Origin: Dicaeum eximium
Lineage: Eukaryota; Chordata; Aves; Passeriformes; Dicaeidae
Direction of reading: 5' to 3'
DNA length: 64,000 nucleotides
Assembly: GCA_013396995.1 (NCBI GenBank)
Contig: VWZP01008286.1
Coordinates: forward strand, 283,997 to 347,996
Below, in pieces: positions 1 through 9,800 of this stretch (its first letter is position 1; the number at the start of each line of letters is the position of its first letter). A program made the translations under genes and the position numbers. The notes beneath the pieces were generated by a model, which saw only the letters and a list, made by a program, of their open reading frames with translations, had not been told where the DNA came from and made no database searches.

Positions 1-1662
1 AAGTGCTCCCTCCTAACCCCAGGTATTTCACCAACAGGTTAAATGACAGAATGGTGACAGAAGCTGCACATACTGAAAATCCTCTGCTTGGAGAGGAGAA
101 ATAATGGCTTCACTCATACACTGTCAAAGCAAAAGCTTTAAGCAAAACTATTGCAACTTAAAAATTAGTATATAGAATATAAAACTGAAAAAAATAGTTT
201 TTATTTCATAACTATGAGGAAAATTTGGATTCACATCAGAAACCTTAAAACTGACATATTGAACCCTATTCATGTTTTGACTGTGGAATTTGTTTTTGAT
301 TAAGGAGTACTTTAGATGCATTCAGCCTTTTTAAACAGGGTCTGCAATTGATATGTTTTATCATCATAGCAAATAATTCTTTAGCCAGGCTGATGAAATA
401 TATCTTAATCCTTAAAAATATTTCATTGATTCCTGTTTGTGATAAAAATGTGTTTAGCCATTAAAAGACACATAAAGATCTCCATAAACTGTCATTTAAT
501 TTGACTACAAAAGATAGTATTTTCTTCTAATAAATTGACAACATTTTTCTTTGAACAATGATGAAAGTAAGGAGAGAACCAAGTAGTAATACAGTATTTT
601 ATTTGCATTACTGATGTCTTTGATAACGAAAGCTAAACAGAAATTTTAGTTCAGAAGGTATAATTGTATTTCCTACAGTGCAAGAATAACAAGTTTTCTT
701 AATATAAAATAACATTGTTATTTTTCTTTATGGCAGTAAGCTTGCAATTTTCTGATATGTAAACCCCTATATGAAAGCAGACACTTATGTGGTCATAATT
801 TATTGCCAGGTGTGCATGTAAGTGTTACCTGTTGTGAATTACCTTCTCTAAAAGTAAAAAGCAAAATAATCCCAATATCAAACCCCATATGCTAAATCTG
901 CGGAGTGCTGCATATGTTGCTTTCTTATATATTTTCAGTTACTCTTAAATTTCTACTTGCTGTATTGAAGCATTTTATAGAAGTTACAGTAACTAGATTT
1001 ACATGCCAGGTCTTTGAATTGTTGAATACTTATTTATGCATTATATACACACAACATTTGCAGAGGTTTAATGCACAATGACTTTTCATTTCTATTGCGC
1101 ATAATCTAGTTTAGCTTTTCCAGAGATTTAGTTAGCAATTATGTTTAAAGGACTGATGTTAACATTTCTGAAACTTTATAATTTAATTAGTTGTCAGATT
1201 ATCAAAAGGCATTGAGTTTGTGATAGACATTTAAATAAATGCAAAGTATATAGTCATGTTGATGGCTGTTATAACTATATTCTTTGCTTAAATTTGTACC
1301 TTCAGCTAGTCTCTTGCTAGATGACTTTTGTACATTCTAGTTTTCATCTTCATTTTAAAAAGATGAGGGGGAAAAAAAAGCAAACTGCTACTCTAAAACT
1401 ATTTCTTTTGATTGGTGTAACATGCCATAACAATCACATTAGATATCTAACAAAAAGATATAAGAAACCTTCTTTCCTTGTTTCTGCTCTTATTGAATTT
1501 TTATTAAATTGCTATAATTTTCCAGTGAACAGGTTCATCTACATCAAATGGATTTTCAGTCATGCATAAAAATCTAAAAGAGTTGTTTATGATTTTCTAA
1601 AGCATTATCTTTAACTGTATAAAGGCCTGTGACATCTGGAGAAAATATTAGAAGTAACTTAC
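1..1662 (-). other. DYNC2LI1: DYNC2LI1 intron 6, partial
   Basis: AT-rich sequence downstream of exon 6. I searched for the next expected exon and see no splice-bounded match, so it probably lies beyond the left edge. No repeat family was recognised. Confidence 0.7.
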
Positions 1663-1849
1663 AGGGTGATCCCTCTGCAGATTGTTCCACATTCTCTGTT
1701 TCATTTCAGCAGCTACTTCAGGATTTGTCTTTTCTAGTTTGGTTAAAATTTTGTTCACATGGTTCCTGGTGACCTGCAGAAGGCTCTCCATAGTAGTCCA
1801 GAGTTCATTAGGTTTGGAGAGATCCAATACCAAAACTACAGCAAATGAC
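1663..1849 (-). CDS. DYNC2LI1: DYNC2LI1 coding exon 6
   Basis: This 187 nt exon codes SFAVVLVLDLSKPNELW through NNLQRDHP (residues 110-172). It matches the human segment beginning SLVLVLDLSKPNDLW. Acceptor tttaatag, donor gtaagt. The following exon (human DHELIDPFP onward) is not visible between 1 and 1662. Confidence 0.95.
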
Positions 1850-4800
1850 CTATTAAACAGGCATTATTTGGTCAGAAATCTAGCACATGAGGCAGTCAGC
1901 ATTTTCATACAAAACCACACCTGCAGTGCAAATACAAACATCTAACTGCTAAGATAGAATTAAATGTGACAGCAAAGCAAGGTGGCTTTTAGGGATATTC
2001 TGCCCTCTGAAGAAATCTTTCCCTTGTCCTTGTTCAGAACTATTATGTTGGAAACTTTCAATCAAGCATTGTTTTTGGGGACTGTCTTCAAACAGTAACA
2101 GATAGAAATATCCTCAGCCCTGTAGCTCCTTCCTGTATGATGGGATTTCTGCTGTTACGTATCCCGGCCATCTCAGAAGTCGATAGCCCCAGACCAAGCC
2201 ATGTTAGCCAATGGCTAGGATCTTTCCTATTACCTGTATTTCCTGTATATCTGGGAAAGTTCCCTACTTTAATTATTCTTTTCTAACATGAAAGGAAGAA
2301 AACCTGGTTAAGGACAATATTCCCCATCGTGGACTGTGACAGTTTGTTGGAAGCTTGAATGGGTGCAAGAGAGAAGTCTTCTGAAAGATAAAAGAGTACT
2401 CATGACATCCTTAGGTACTACCAGGCTTTTAAAGGTGGATTGTTGATGAGAAATGTTTTACATCTGAAGTCCTCTATTTCTAAAACCCTGCCTCCCACAA
2501 CACCAGCTGCATTTAAGTGCAACTGTAAAGATCATTGCAAATGCAGTAATCTGAATGGATGCCATCATTCTATCCCATTCCTGACTTGAAAAAGGGGATT
2601 CCAGACCTGAATGGTATTACAAAAGCTACAAAGCAAACTGAGTGTTCAATTTCATTTTAAAATGCTGTGGGGAAGGAAAATCTGTTGAAAAGTCTCTTGA
2701 TACAGTTTATGGAATTTTTAAATAAGCAAATTGCTGGAGTACAATGATGAAAAAACCAGCAAAATGCACTTATATATGTTTAAATTGTAGAATTTTTACT
2801 GGCATGTTTAAATATTGCCTTGTGAACAGAAGTGAATTGTTCTTACAGAACACTGCTATCCCAAAAAAGAATCTTAAGATTCTCCACATCAGATAAATCC
2901 CTTATCAGTAAAAAAGGAAGAAGACACTGATGGAGGTAGAGCCCAATTAATTTAATTTAGTCAGGGGCTAAAAAATTATACTTAATTTTTTCACTCCCAA
3001 GCTCTTGTCTAGAGACAAAGAGCTTCACATGCCTTAAGTGTTTTATTTTTATTCCCTAAGTATCTCAGCAAATAATGGCATTATCTCAGTAGTCAAAACA
3101 GGAGCAAATATATCTGATAAAAATGATAGCCTTCCTTTTTCTTCCCCACAGAAGTTAAAGCTCAATACCAATGAAATAAAAAAACACATCATAATATAAA
3201 ACTTGTCTTTTCATCTTTTTCTCCCCTTTCAACTCTCATCTTCCATAATTAAAAAAAAAAAAAACAAAACAAAAAACCCAAAACCATAAAAAGCACCCCC
3301 TATCACCTTGTCATTTCTTTATGCAACTTTTCATGCATTTCTTCTTCTTACACTATCTATTGCTTTAATGGATTTTTCTCACTACATTCTCTTAATTTGA
3401 TCAAAATTTCTGCTTCCTTTTGTTTTCAAATAATTTCAGAGCTCTGGTCCCTCCTGGAAACATCGCTGTGTTGGGAAATGACTTTCTTAGTAAAAGGCCA
3501 TTTCCCAAAAATCCTCAGATTTTTTTTGTCACGATTTTTGGCCTTGTTTCTCCCCCTAAAATATCTGTCACAGAAAGAGCATCTATGTGTGCACACAGAA
3601 GTAGGAAGCAAGATTTTATTTCTCATATGTCCCCAAGTCTCTTTTTGTCCTTCACTAAACATAAACATACTATATCTTCTCATTTTCTGTATTTCTTGTT
3701 CTATCTACGTAAGGCTAACCTACTTCCTCCATTTTTGTTGAGATTACTTAGAATTTGTTTATTTAGGAGAGAAGCATGAAAAGGAAGGCCAAAGCAAAGC
3801 ACCAAGGTATTACAGTGATTCTTAGCAAAACCCTGTAAATGTTCTGTTACACTTTGAAAGACGTTTTCACAAAAAAAAAAGAGATCTAGAGATTACTAAT
3901 GCTTGAAGGAAATCTCAAATTAACTCTGGAATTGTAATATTTACACTTACCTTATGTTGTGGCTAGTGATTGGTATTCGAATGAGTTCCATTAATGAGGT
4001 TCCACCACCTAATTCCCAAAAATGAGCTACATCTTTAGGCTGCAAAAGAGTTTCTTGGTGTTATTTTCAGATGTGTGTATATATATATATATATATAAAG
4101 ATATGGTAAATAATACTTTATACTCACTGTATTTTGTCTCCTTGCCCTTCGTCCAAAAGTATATTCCAAGGCTAATGTTGGCTTTGGGGACTCTTCCCTA
4201 AAGGAAAAGAGATTGAATTTTATCAAGGTCTTCTAAAGAAAGGAAGTTCATTCTATGGTTACTAAATTGTATTTATCAGTCAGTTCAGAGGTTGGCTTGG
4301 AGGCAGCAGTACAGAGAGGAAACTTTTAGACAGGAGGTGTCAGGTACTGAAGACAGGAGAAGCAGCAGCACCAGCCCAAAGAAATGAGTCATTTCAGCCA
4401 ACACTGGAGAAGAACTGAAAGGGCCACCTGAGAGGTTATAATGAAGGGAAATAAGTTCATTCCTAAGTGATCAACCAATCACAGAACATACCTGCATACA
4501 TGTATTATGAGTTATCACACAATATGACTGTTTTTTTTAATTTACAGCTGAAAACTGCTTTAAAATATTTAACACATACCTCTCAAGGCATCTCAGTATG
4601 ATAGTGGTCTTTCCCTGGAAATTAAAAACAAAGAGGAACTCCGCTGTACTGTGTTTAAAGCATAAAGTTGTATCACTAAGTCAAATTCATTTAACATTCC
4701 AATAATACAGTACCAGAAAACTGCAAAGGCATGTAACTGTTTGCAGCCTTACAGAGGAAACTCAAGTCCAATTTTCAATCAGAATCAAGTTACACTACTA

Positions 4801-5866
4801 ATTATTAGAAGTATAAACTAATAGACATGACAAGTATAGTAATAGCAACACTACTTAAAACAGACCTTAGTGATCAAGTAGACCTCTGCAGAATGAGACC
4901 ATGAGATATTATGTCTTTAAAATGAAGTGAACCTTAACATCTGAAAATATGAGATGCTTTCCCTGACACAAATTATGTTTGAAAAGGGTAGAATTGTATT
5001 AGATTACCCCGCTTTTGTTTCCCATAAATAATATTGATTTTTCCCAAACTTCCCCTGGCTTGACATCATCATCATCACGATTTTCTCTCTTCTCCACTTC
5101 AGCTATAGCAAGATCCCATAAAGTATCACTAGTTGAAAGGAAACAAAGTAAGAAGAGAATAATTAGATAAAAACACACACCTTAGGCTGTAATTCCCAAA
5201 AACATTTGGATAAACATTATTGTGGTGTAGATTATTATTAATAATATTTCACATCACCTGCTTGGGGAGTACATTTAATCACAGCATCACAAAATCAATT
5301 AGGTTGGAAAAGACGCCTGAGATCATCTAGTCCAGCCTGTGACCAGACACCAGCAGAGCGAGTGCCACGTCCAGGCTCTCCTTACAACACCTCCAGGGAA
5401 GGTCACTCCACCTCTTGCCCAGTGGGGCAGCCCACTGCGGTCCCAAACACCTTTAAAAGGCTGCGTGCCGTGTCAGGCTCTCCGCAGGAGCCCGCGCCAG
5501 GCTCGCAGCCTCGGGAGCCGGGGCCGGGCACGGCTCGGAGGGCTCGGGAGAGCTCGGGACCTGCGCTCGGAGTGCCGGGAAGCTGCTGCGAGGGCTCCCC
5601 GTGCTCACGTTCACCCGCGGTCACCTGCAGACCCCGTTTTTGTGGGCTCCCTTACGGAAGCAACCGGACAAGGATCATGCGCGTCCCACCTGCCCTCGGC
5701 CCCGCTCGCCTTAGGGGTGGAGGCCGGAACGTCCCGTTTTAAGCCCTCCTTCCCTCCCTCTCTCTCCAAGCTGTCCTCCGCGGCCGCCGGCCCCTTTCCC
5801 TAGCGCAGCGGGAGCGATCCGCCGTCTCCAGCCCGGGCAGGGCTCCCGGTACCTGGCCTTGGGCAT
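1663..5866 (-). CDS. DYNC2LI1: Dynein-2 light intermediate chain, 5' half of gene (exons 1-6)
   Basis: This gene encodes the light intermediate chain of cytoplasmic dynein-2, which drives retrograde intraflagellar transport in cilia. Six coding exons (5853-5866, 5008-5128, 4580-4614, 4128-4197, 3951-4039, 1663-1849) join in frame to 172 codons; the full family protein is about 350 residues, so the C-terminal half lies off the left edge. All junctions are GT-AG with matching phases (2, 0, 2, 0, 2, 0). The P-loop GNKSGGKT (residues 41-48) is split by the exon 2/3 junction. It is followed by KPTLALEYTFGRR, WELGGG and VLVLDLSKP, all diagnostic of the LIC family. The start ATG at 5866 lies in a CpG island, with G at -3. 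Residues 26-29 are four Asp where human has a different sequence. Identification is by recalled human sequence and is firm. Confidence 0.96.
1850..3950 (-). other. DYNC2LI1: DYNC2LI1 intron 5
   Basis: This 2.1 kb intron holds an A-rich low-complexity tract at 3251-3276. No other feature is supported; the open frames around 3397-3779 on both strands show no family resemblance. Confidence 0.8.
3951..4039 (-). CDS. DYNC2LI1: DYNC2LI1 coding exon 5
   Basis: This 89 nt exon codes PKDVAHFWELGGGTSLMELI and then RIPITSHNI, ending two bases into Arg. WELGGG is the family's counterpart of the G3 motif. Acceptor cttttgcag, donor gtaagt. Confidence 0.95.
4072..4096. repeat. (TG)n(TA)n microsatellite in an 88-nt intron
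   Basis: Three TG units run into about nine TA units. The tract occupies over a quarter of the short intron between DYNC2LI1 exons 4 and 5. Confidence 0.9.
4128..4197 (-). CDS. DYNC2LI1: DYNC2LI1 coding exon 4
   Basis: This 70 nt exon codes REESPKPTLALEYTFGRR and then ARRQNT (residues 57-80). The block KPTLALEYT is nearly invariant in the family. Acceptor tccttttag, donor gtgagt. Only 88 nt of intron separates it from exon 5. Confidence 0.95.
4580..4614 (-). CDS. DYNC2LI1: DYNC2LI1 coding exon 3 (35 nt)
   Basis: This very short exon codes GKTTIILRCLE plus the first two bases of Arg, and so carries the catalytic Lys-Thr half of the P-loop. The acceptor is tttaatttccag and the donor gtatgt. 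Confidence 0.94.
5008..5128 (-). CDS. DYNC2LI1: DYNC2LI1 coding exon 2
   Basis: This 121 nt exon codes residues 5-45. It contains DLAIAEVEKR, then a divergent acidic segment coded by a GAT triplet run, then SILFMGNKSG, the first half of the P-loop. The acceptor is preceded by ctttcaactag and the donor is gtaatc. Confidence 0.94.
5278..5435 (-). mobile_element. CR1 LINE 3' end, truncated
   Basis: The reverse complement reads as a CR1 3' tail: a gtggagtgaccttccctgg block, then ggctggactagatgatctc, then ttttccaacctaattgatt, ending in degenerate attctgtg-type repeats. It lies in DYNC2LI1 intron 1 next to the CpG island. It is a 5'-truncated, non-autonomous copy. Boundaries are approximate. Confidence 0.88.
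5853..5866 (-). CDS. DYNC2LI1: DYNC2LI1 coding exon 1 (14 coding nt)
   Basis: The exon codes ATG CCC AAG GCC AG and then meets donor gtaccg. The split Ser codon is completed by exon 2 (TGATACTTTATGG), giving MPKASDTLW, close to human MPSETLW. The 5' UTR extends upstream into the CpG island; the transcription start is not determined. Confidence 0.92.
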
Positions 5867-5895
5867 CGCTGCGCGGGGCGCGGGCCCGGCTGCCC

Positions 5896-5909
5896 GTGGC
5901 CATGGGAGC
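5896..5909 (+). promoter_or_regulatory. Candidate RFX X-box
   Basis: gtggccatgggagc matches the X-box consensus GTHNYYATRRNAAC at 12 of 14 positions. The mismatches are G at position 3 and G at position 13. It lies 30-43 nt upstream of the DYNC2LI1 ATG. The worm orthologue xbx-1 is a known X-box gene, so the site is plausible, but it is imperfect and binding is not shown by sequence alone. Confidence 0.45.
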
Positions 5910-5917
5910 GGCTCGGG

Positions 5918-5936
5918 GCACGCCGGGAGCTGTAGT
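5918..5936 (-). promoter_or_regulatory. ZNF143/Staf (SBS) motif
   Basis: On the minus strand this reads ACTACAGCTCCCGGCGTGC, closely matching the long Staf/ZNF143 site ACTACAnnTCCCAGnnTGC found near many CpG-island transcription starts. It lies 52-70 nt upstream of the DYNC2LI1 ATG and 8 bp from the X-box candidate. Confidence 0.75.
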
Positions 5937-6392
5937 TCCGCGGGGAGAGGCACGGGCGGCCCCGGCCCCGCGCTCGGCCCAGCCCGCCCCGCGGCCGCCC
6001 ACAGAGGGAGGGAGGGGCCGTGTGCCGGTTCCACCGCGGGGCTCGACCGTTCTCCTGCCCGTGGGAGCCGCGGCTGCCTCTGTTCTCAGGGCTCCCACGC
6101 CTCGGTAGCGGTGCGAGTGCGCTCTGGGGGGTCTCGACTGTAGCCGCTCTTGTGAGGGAACAAAATATTCCAGCTGTAGAAGAAGCCAGGGATAAGTAAA
6201 CAACACCTCCGGGAGTCTTATTTGACCTCTGCCTTAAGCCCTGGCTCCTGATAAACTCATGGTCCCCAGCGAGCTTTGTTACCAGCGGGGGGAGTGAAAC
6301 CAGGCCTGAGTAGTTCCCGCTCCCTGTGAACTGCTGTGTAACACACAGTAAGTGTAGTTATTTTACAAAAATTACTGTGTAATTATCTTACT

Positions 6393-6838
6393 GTCCAGCG
6401 GAGGGCAACGAGGGAGGGACTGGGGCGTGTCTCTTAGGAGGAAAGGCTGAGGGAGCTGGGCCTGCTCAGCCTCGAGGAGACGCGGCTGAGAGGGAACCTC
6501 AGCGATGTCTGTCGGTGTCTGAGGGGAGGTGTCAGAGGATGGAGCCGGGCTCTGCTCAGTGGTGCTGAGCAATAGGACACGAGGCAATGGGCAGAAACTG
6601 ATGCACTGGAAGTTCCACCTGAGCATGAGGAAGAACTTCTCTACTGTGCAGGTGACCGAGCACTGGAACGGATTGTGCAGGGAGGGTGTGGAGTCTCCCT
6701 CACCAGAGGTATTCAGGAACCATCTGGACACAATCCTGTGCCATGTGCTCTGGGATGACCCTGCTTGAGCAGGGAGGTTGGACCAGATGACCCACTGTGG
6801 TCCCTTCCAGCCCAACCTATTCTGGGTTTCTGTGACTT
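6393..6838 (+). mobile_element. CR1 LINE 3' fragment (about 450 bp)
   Basis: A classic CR1 3' region: gtccagcggagggcaacgag near the start, ctgggcctgctcagcctcg, gcactggaacggattgtgc, then tggaccagatgacccactg and a degraded attctgggtttctgtg terminus. It lies between DYNC2LI1 and PLEKHH2. The open frame at 6529-6768 falls inside it and is not a gene. Confidence 0.93.
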
Positions 6839-9800
6839 CGTAGTTGCAAGGGGCATACAAAGTAAGACACTCTAACAAACGGGCTGGATTATTTCAAGTA
6901 AGATGATAAAAATTCAAGTCCAAAAATGCAGGGCTTGGATTAGAAAGTAGGATTTAAAGGGTGCAGTAAAAGAGGAGGATGACTCTTGAGTATGAAAGGG
7001 GCATAGGAGGTAGGTGAGCCCAACAAGTCTAAAGTGTCTTACATGAGAGAAGTGGCCCAAAATCCAGGACACCAATTACAACTCTCTTCTGTAGCTGAGG
7101 AGCTGCTTTGTACCTTGAGAGAGTGCAGACAGAAAAACCTAACTAAAATCATTCAGTTACCTGTTTGATCAAAGCCAAGAAAATTACCTCATTCATAATG
7201 ATTAACTCACATTACATTTTAACTGCTCCTCCTTCCTTACCCAAAGAAGGCTGGTGTATCCTTCCACTGACCCTAAGTAATGTTCATTCTCTAAGTAAGA
7301 TTTTTTTCCTAAATTTATCTTGCATAATCACTCAGTTTCAGTTCCAGAAGCCTTTATGGCTTTTTTGTCAGTTTTTAATTACTTCCAGGTTTTTACATGT
7401 GTATTATCAGGAATTTGCCAACCTTCTATGGAAACCATGGCCTTAGTTAAAATCCAGAAAGAAACTTAATTATGTAGTGTTGTACAGTACAGATCATGCT
7501 CATGTCTGTCTAAGTGCATTCTTTCATCAGTTTCAGTTTTTCAGAGCACTTCTGATATCTTGGTATATATATGAAGCCAGTGCTGATCTGTAATCAGCAT
7601 CTAGAGCTAGTGAAATCCCTGGACAAAGCTGCTCTTGCTCTGCCAAAGAGAGCAGAACTATGGTAGGAATTGCTTCTGGCACTGTGACCTATGCAGGTAT
7701 TACTGCAACAATGAGGGTATAAAAAGTGAAGTATTTTTGCAGTGATTTACTCACTGTCAGAGGTGGCAAATCTGGAAGATGCTGCAGTACAGATCTGAGC
7801 ACAGTAGAAGGGTGTACAGTTAGTAAATGTACCGAAACACAATCTGGAATCTAAGTTGGAGTTTTCAGTATTTTATATTTCAACTTTCTCTGTTTCTTTT
7901 GCCCTAATAAACTGTAAAAAATACCCAAAACAACACACACACAAAACTTCTTTCCCCCTAATTAATTATTACTGAGTTACTTATCATCTTAGTTAAAATT
8001 AACTCAAACTAATGGATTGCACTAGGCTGTATGGACTGTTAAAGCTCTACCTAAAGCTTTAAGTGGTGCATTCCTTTACAGAAGAATGATTTTCTTCCTT
8101 CAGGAACCATTAAAACCTATAAAAACTGGTAGTCTGACATGGAACTCCAAATACCTACCAGCCTTATTTCATAGGGAAATATATGCTTTTATTTCAAATT
8201 TGAGCAAAATTTAAAATAGCAATACCCATTAATTTTATGGATTGTATTAGAACCTTTATCCTTTGCCTGGCATGCTACAGGAGTAAATGGGTCTTGCTTG
8301 TTCTAGAAATCAGCTGTTCTCTTACTGAAACTTCTGCTCAAAAACTGACACGACAAAGTCAAGTTCAAGTAATATATTAATTTACATTGCATTCCAAATA
8401 GTCTTTTCAAAACAATGTGACTGTTTATACAGACATCTACCAGTGATTTTTCAGTCATTGTCAAGCTCAGATTCATTGATCATTTACACGGATTGTTGAT
8501 TCTGACCATTAAAGCAAGCACGAAAGGTATTCTAAAGTTCATGGCAGAAGGTGAAGTCTCCTTGCCTGTGCTAATATATTAATCCCATCCTGCCAATATT
8601 TTTACAACTTAGGTTCTGCAAGCTTTGAACATGGGAAGTTTTCCAGCAACAGTCCCAGAAGTTCCTGCTCCTTTGACAGCTCCCACAGTATCATCACTGC
8701 TGAGGTGAGAAAGGTCAGGTTCCTACCTGGGCTTTAGTCATGGATTAGGTAGCACAGTATGAATTTCATTGGTGGATGACTTAAGGTTAAGACTGAGATG
8801 TGGGTTGCTGATGAGGCTTGGGCTGGTGGGGAAGGCAGAACAATTACCTGCCTGGACTGTGAAATTATCAGCCTTGCTGTCTTGCATTGTGTGGTATTCT
8901 TTGAGTAGCTGTAGAGCAAGGCCCTGAGATAGGCAGAGCTGTGTTTGGGAGTGTGCTTGCACATGAAAGAGACACCACTTGCTGACCTGGTACCTTGAAG
9001 GGAAGTGTCTGCTGAGGTTACTGTCACTACAGACAGCTCACTCCTGCTGATCAAACTGGGAGCAGCTCCATTGTTTAACACAGCGTTGTCACGGTAACTG
9101 AGTGCATTTATTTCATAAAATAACACAGCATTTCTGGTCATGTGGCTGTGTGGGATTACTGGTGACCTGTAATGAGAAGTTTGTAAGTCTGGAAACTCAT
9201 GCCAAAAAAAGGGAACTAATGCATGAGTTGCTTCTGATTACAGTGATGTAGGGACATACTGCAGCAGCAAAGGCTCAACAAGAAAAAAAGAAAAGCAGTG
9301 TCTAGAGTTGCCTACCCAAAGGCAGGCAGGAAGGTTGTACTCTGCTTCACAGACTGTACAGGGCTTTATAAAACAACTGTTTGTAATGTTGTTAATGAAA
9401 TCTCCAGGTGTGCACATCAGCTGTTTGTATTGTTTATCATGTTGTCTCAAAATTCAACAGATTTTAAAAACTACATGAACAAGCTCACTAGCAAAATGCT
9501 CCACTTTTTTTGTCTTCTAGTAACAGAAGGTGATCTGCCACATTCATTTGAAACTGGACAATTAGGAAAGACTACTAGTTGAAGTATTCCAGGTTATCAT
9601 AATTTCATGCTTACAAGAAGACTTTTGTGTTTGTAAATTGAAGTTTTTAATCATATTTGATAAGCTTTATACTGTGACCTAACCGATGCAGTAACATGTT
9701 TGTATTTGTAAACACCCTTCCCCCCTCAAATCTGAAAGTAAATTTTTCTGCTGATTGCAAAGGGGTGTTAATTCCTAAATGAATTTCACCATGGGATCTG

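Larger units (their letters stand above)
5450..6140. promoter_or_regulatory. DYNC2LI1: CpG island, DYNC2LI1 promoter
   Basis: This block is very GC-rich with frequent CpG, unlike the AT-rich surroundings. It contains the first DYNC2LI1 exon, GC boxes (for example cccgcccc at 983-990 of the 5 kb block, that is 5983-5990) and two NotI-like gcggccgc sites. No TATA box is evident, as is usual for a housekeeping or ciliary promoter. The long open frames on both strands here follow from low stop-codon frequency at high GC and are not genes. Confidence 0.88.

Noticed and set aside
3397..3779. Overlapping 114- and 119-codon frames in DYNC2LI1 intron 5
   Set aside because: Two plus frames and one minus frame overlap the same low-complexity T-rich sequence; none has a plausible protein.
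5339..6206. Long open frames of 70-155 codons on both strands in the GC-rich block
   Set aside because: They overlap each other, the CR1 tail and the real DYNC2LI1 exon 1, have Ala/Pro/Gly/Arg-biased composition expected from GC-rich DNA, and resemble no family I know.
6372..6878. Open frames of 168 (minus) and 79 (plus) codons
   Set aside because: Both lie in the 3' part of a CR1 element that is truncated, so they are not host genes and not an intact CR1 ORF.
8734..9141. 135-codon minus-strand open frame between the genes
   Set aside because: No recognisable domain, no splice-bounded conservation, Ser/Thr-rich random-looking composition. It may be PLEKHH2 3' UTR or intergenic.
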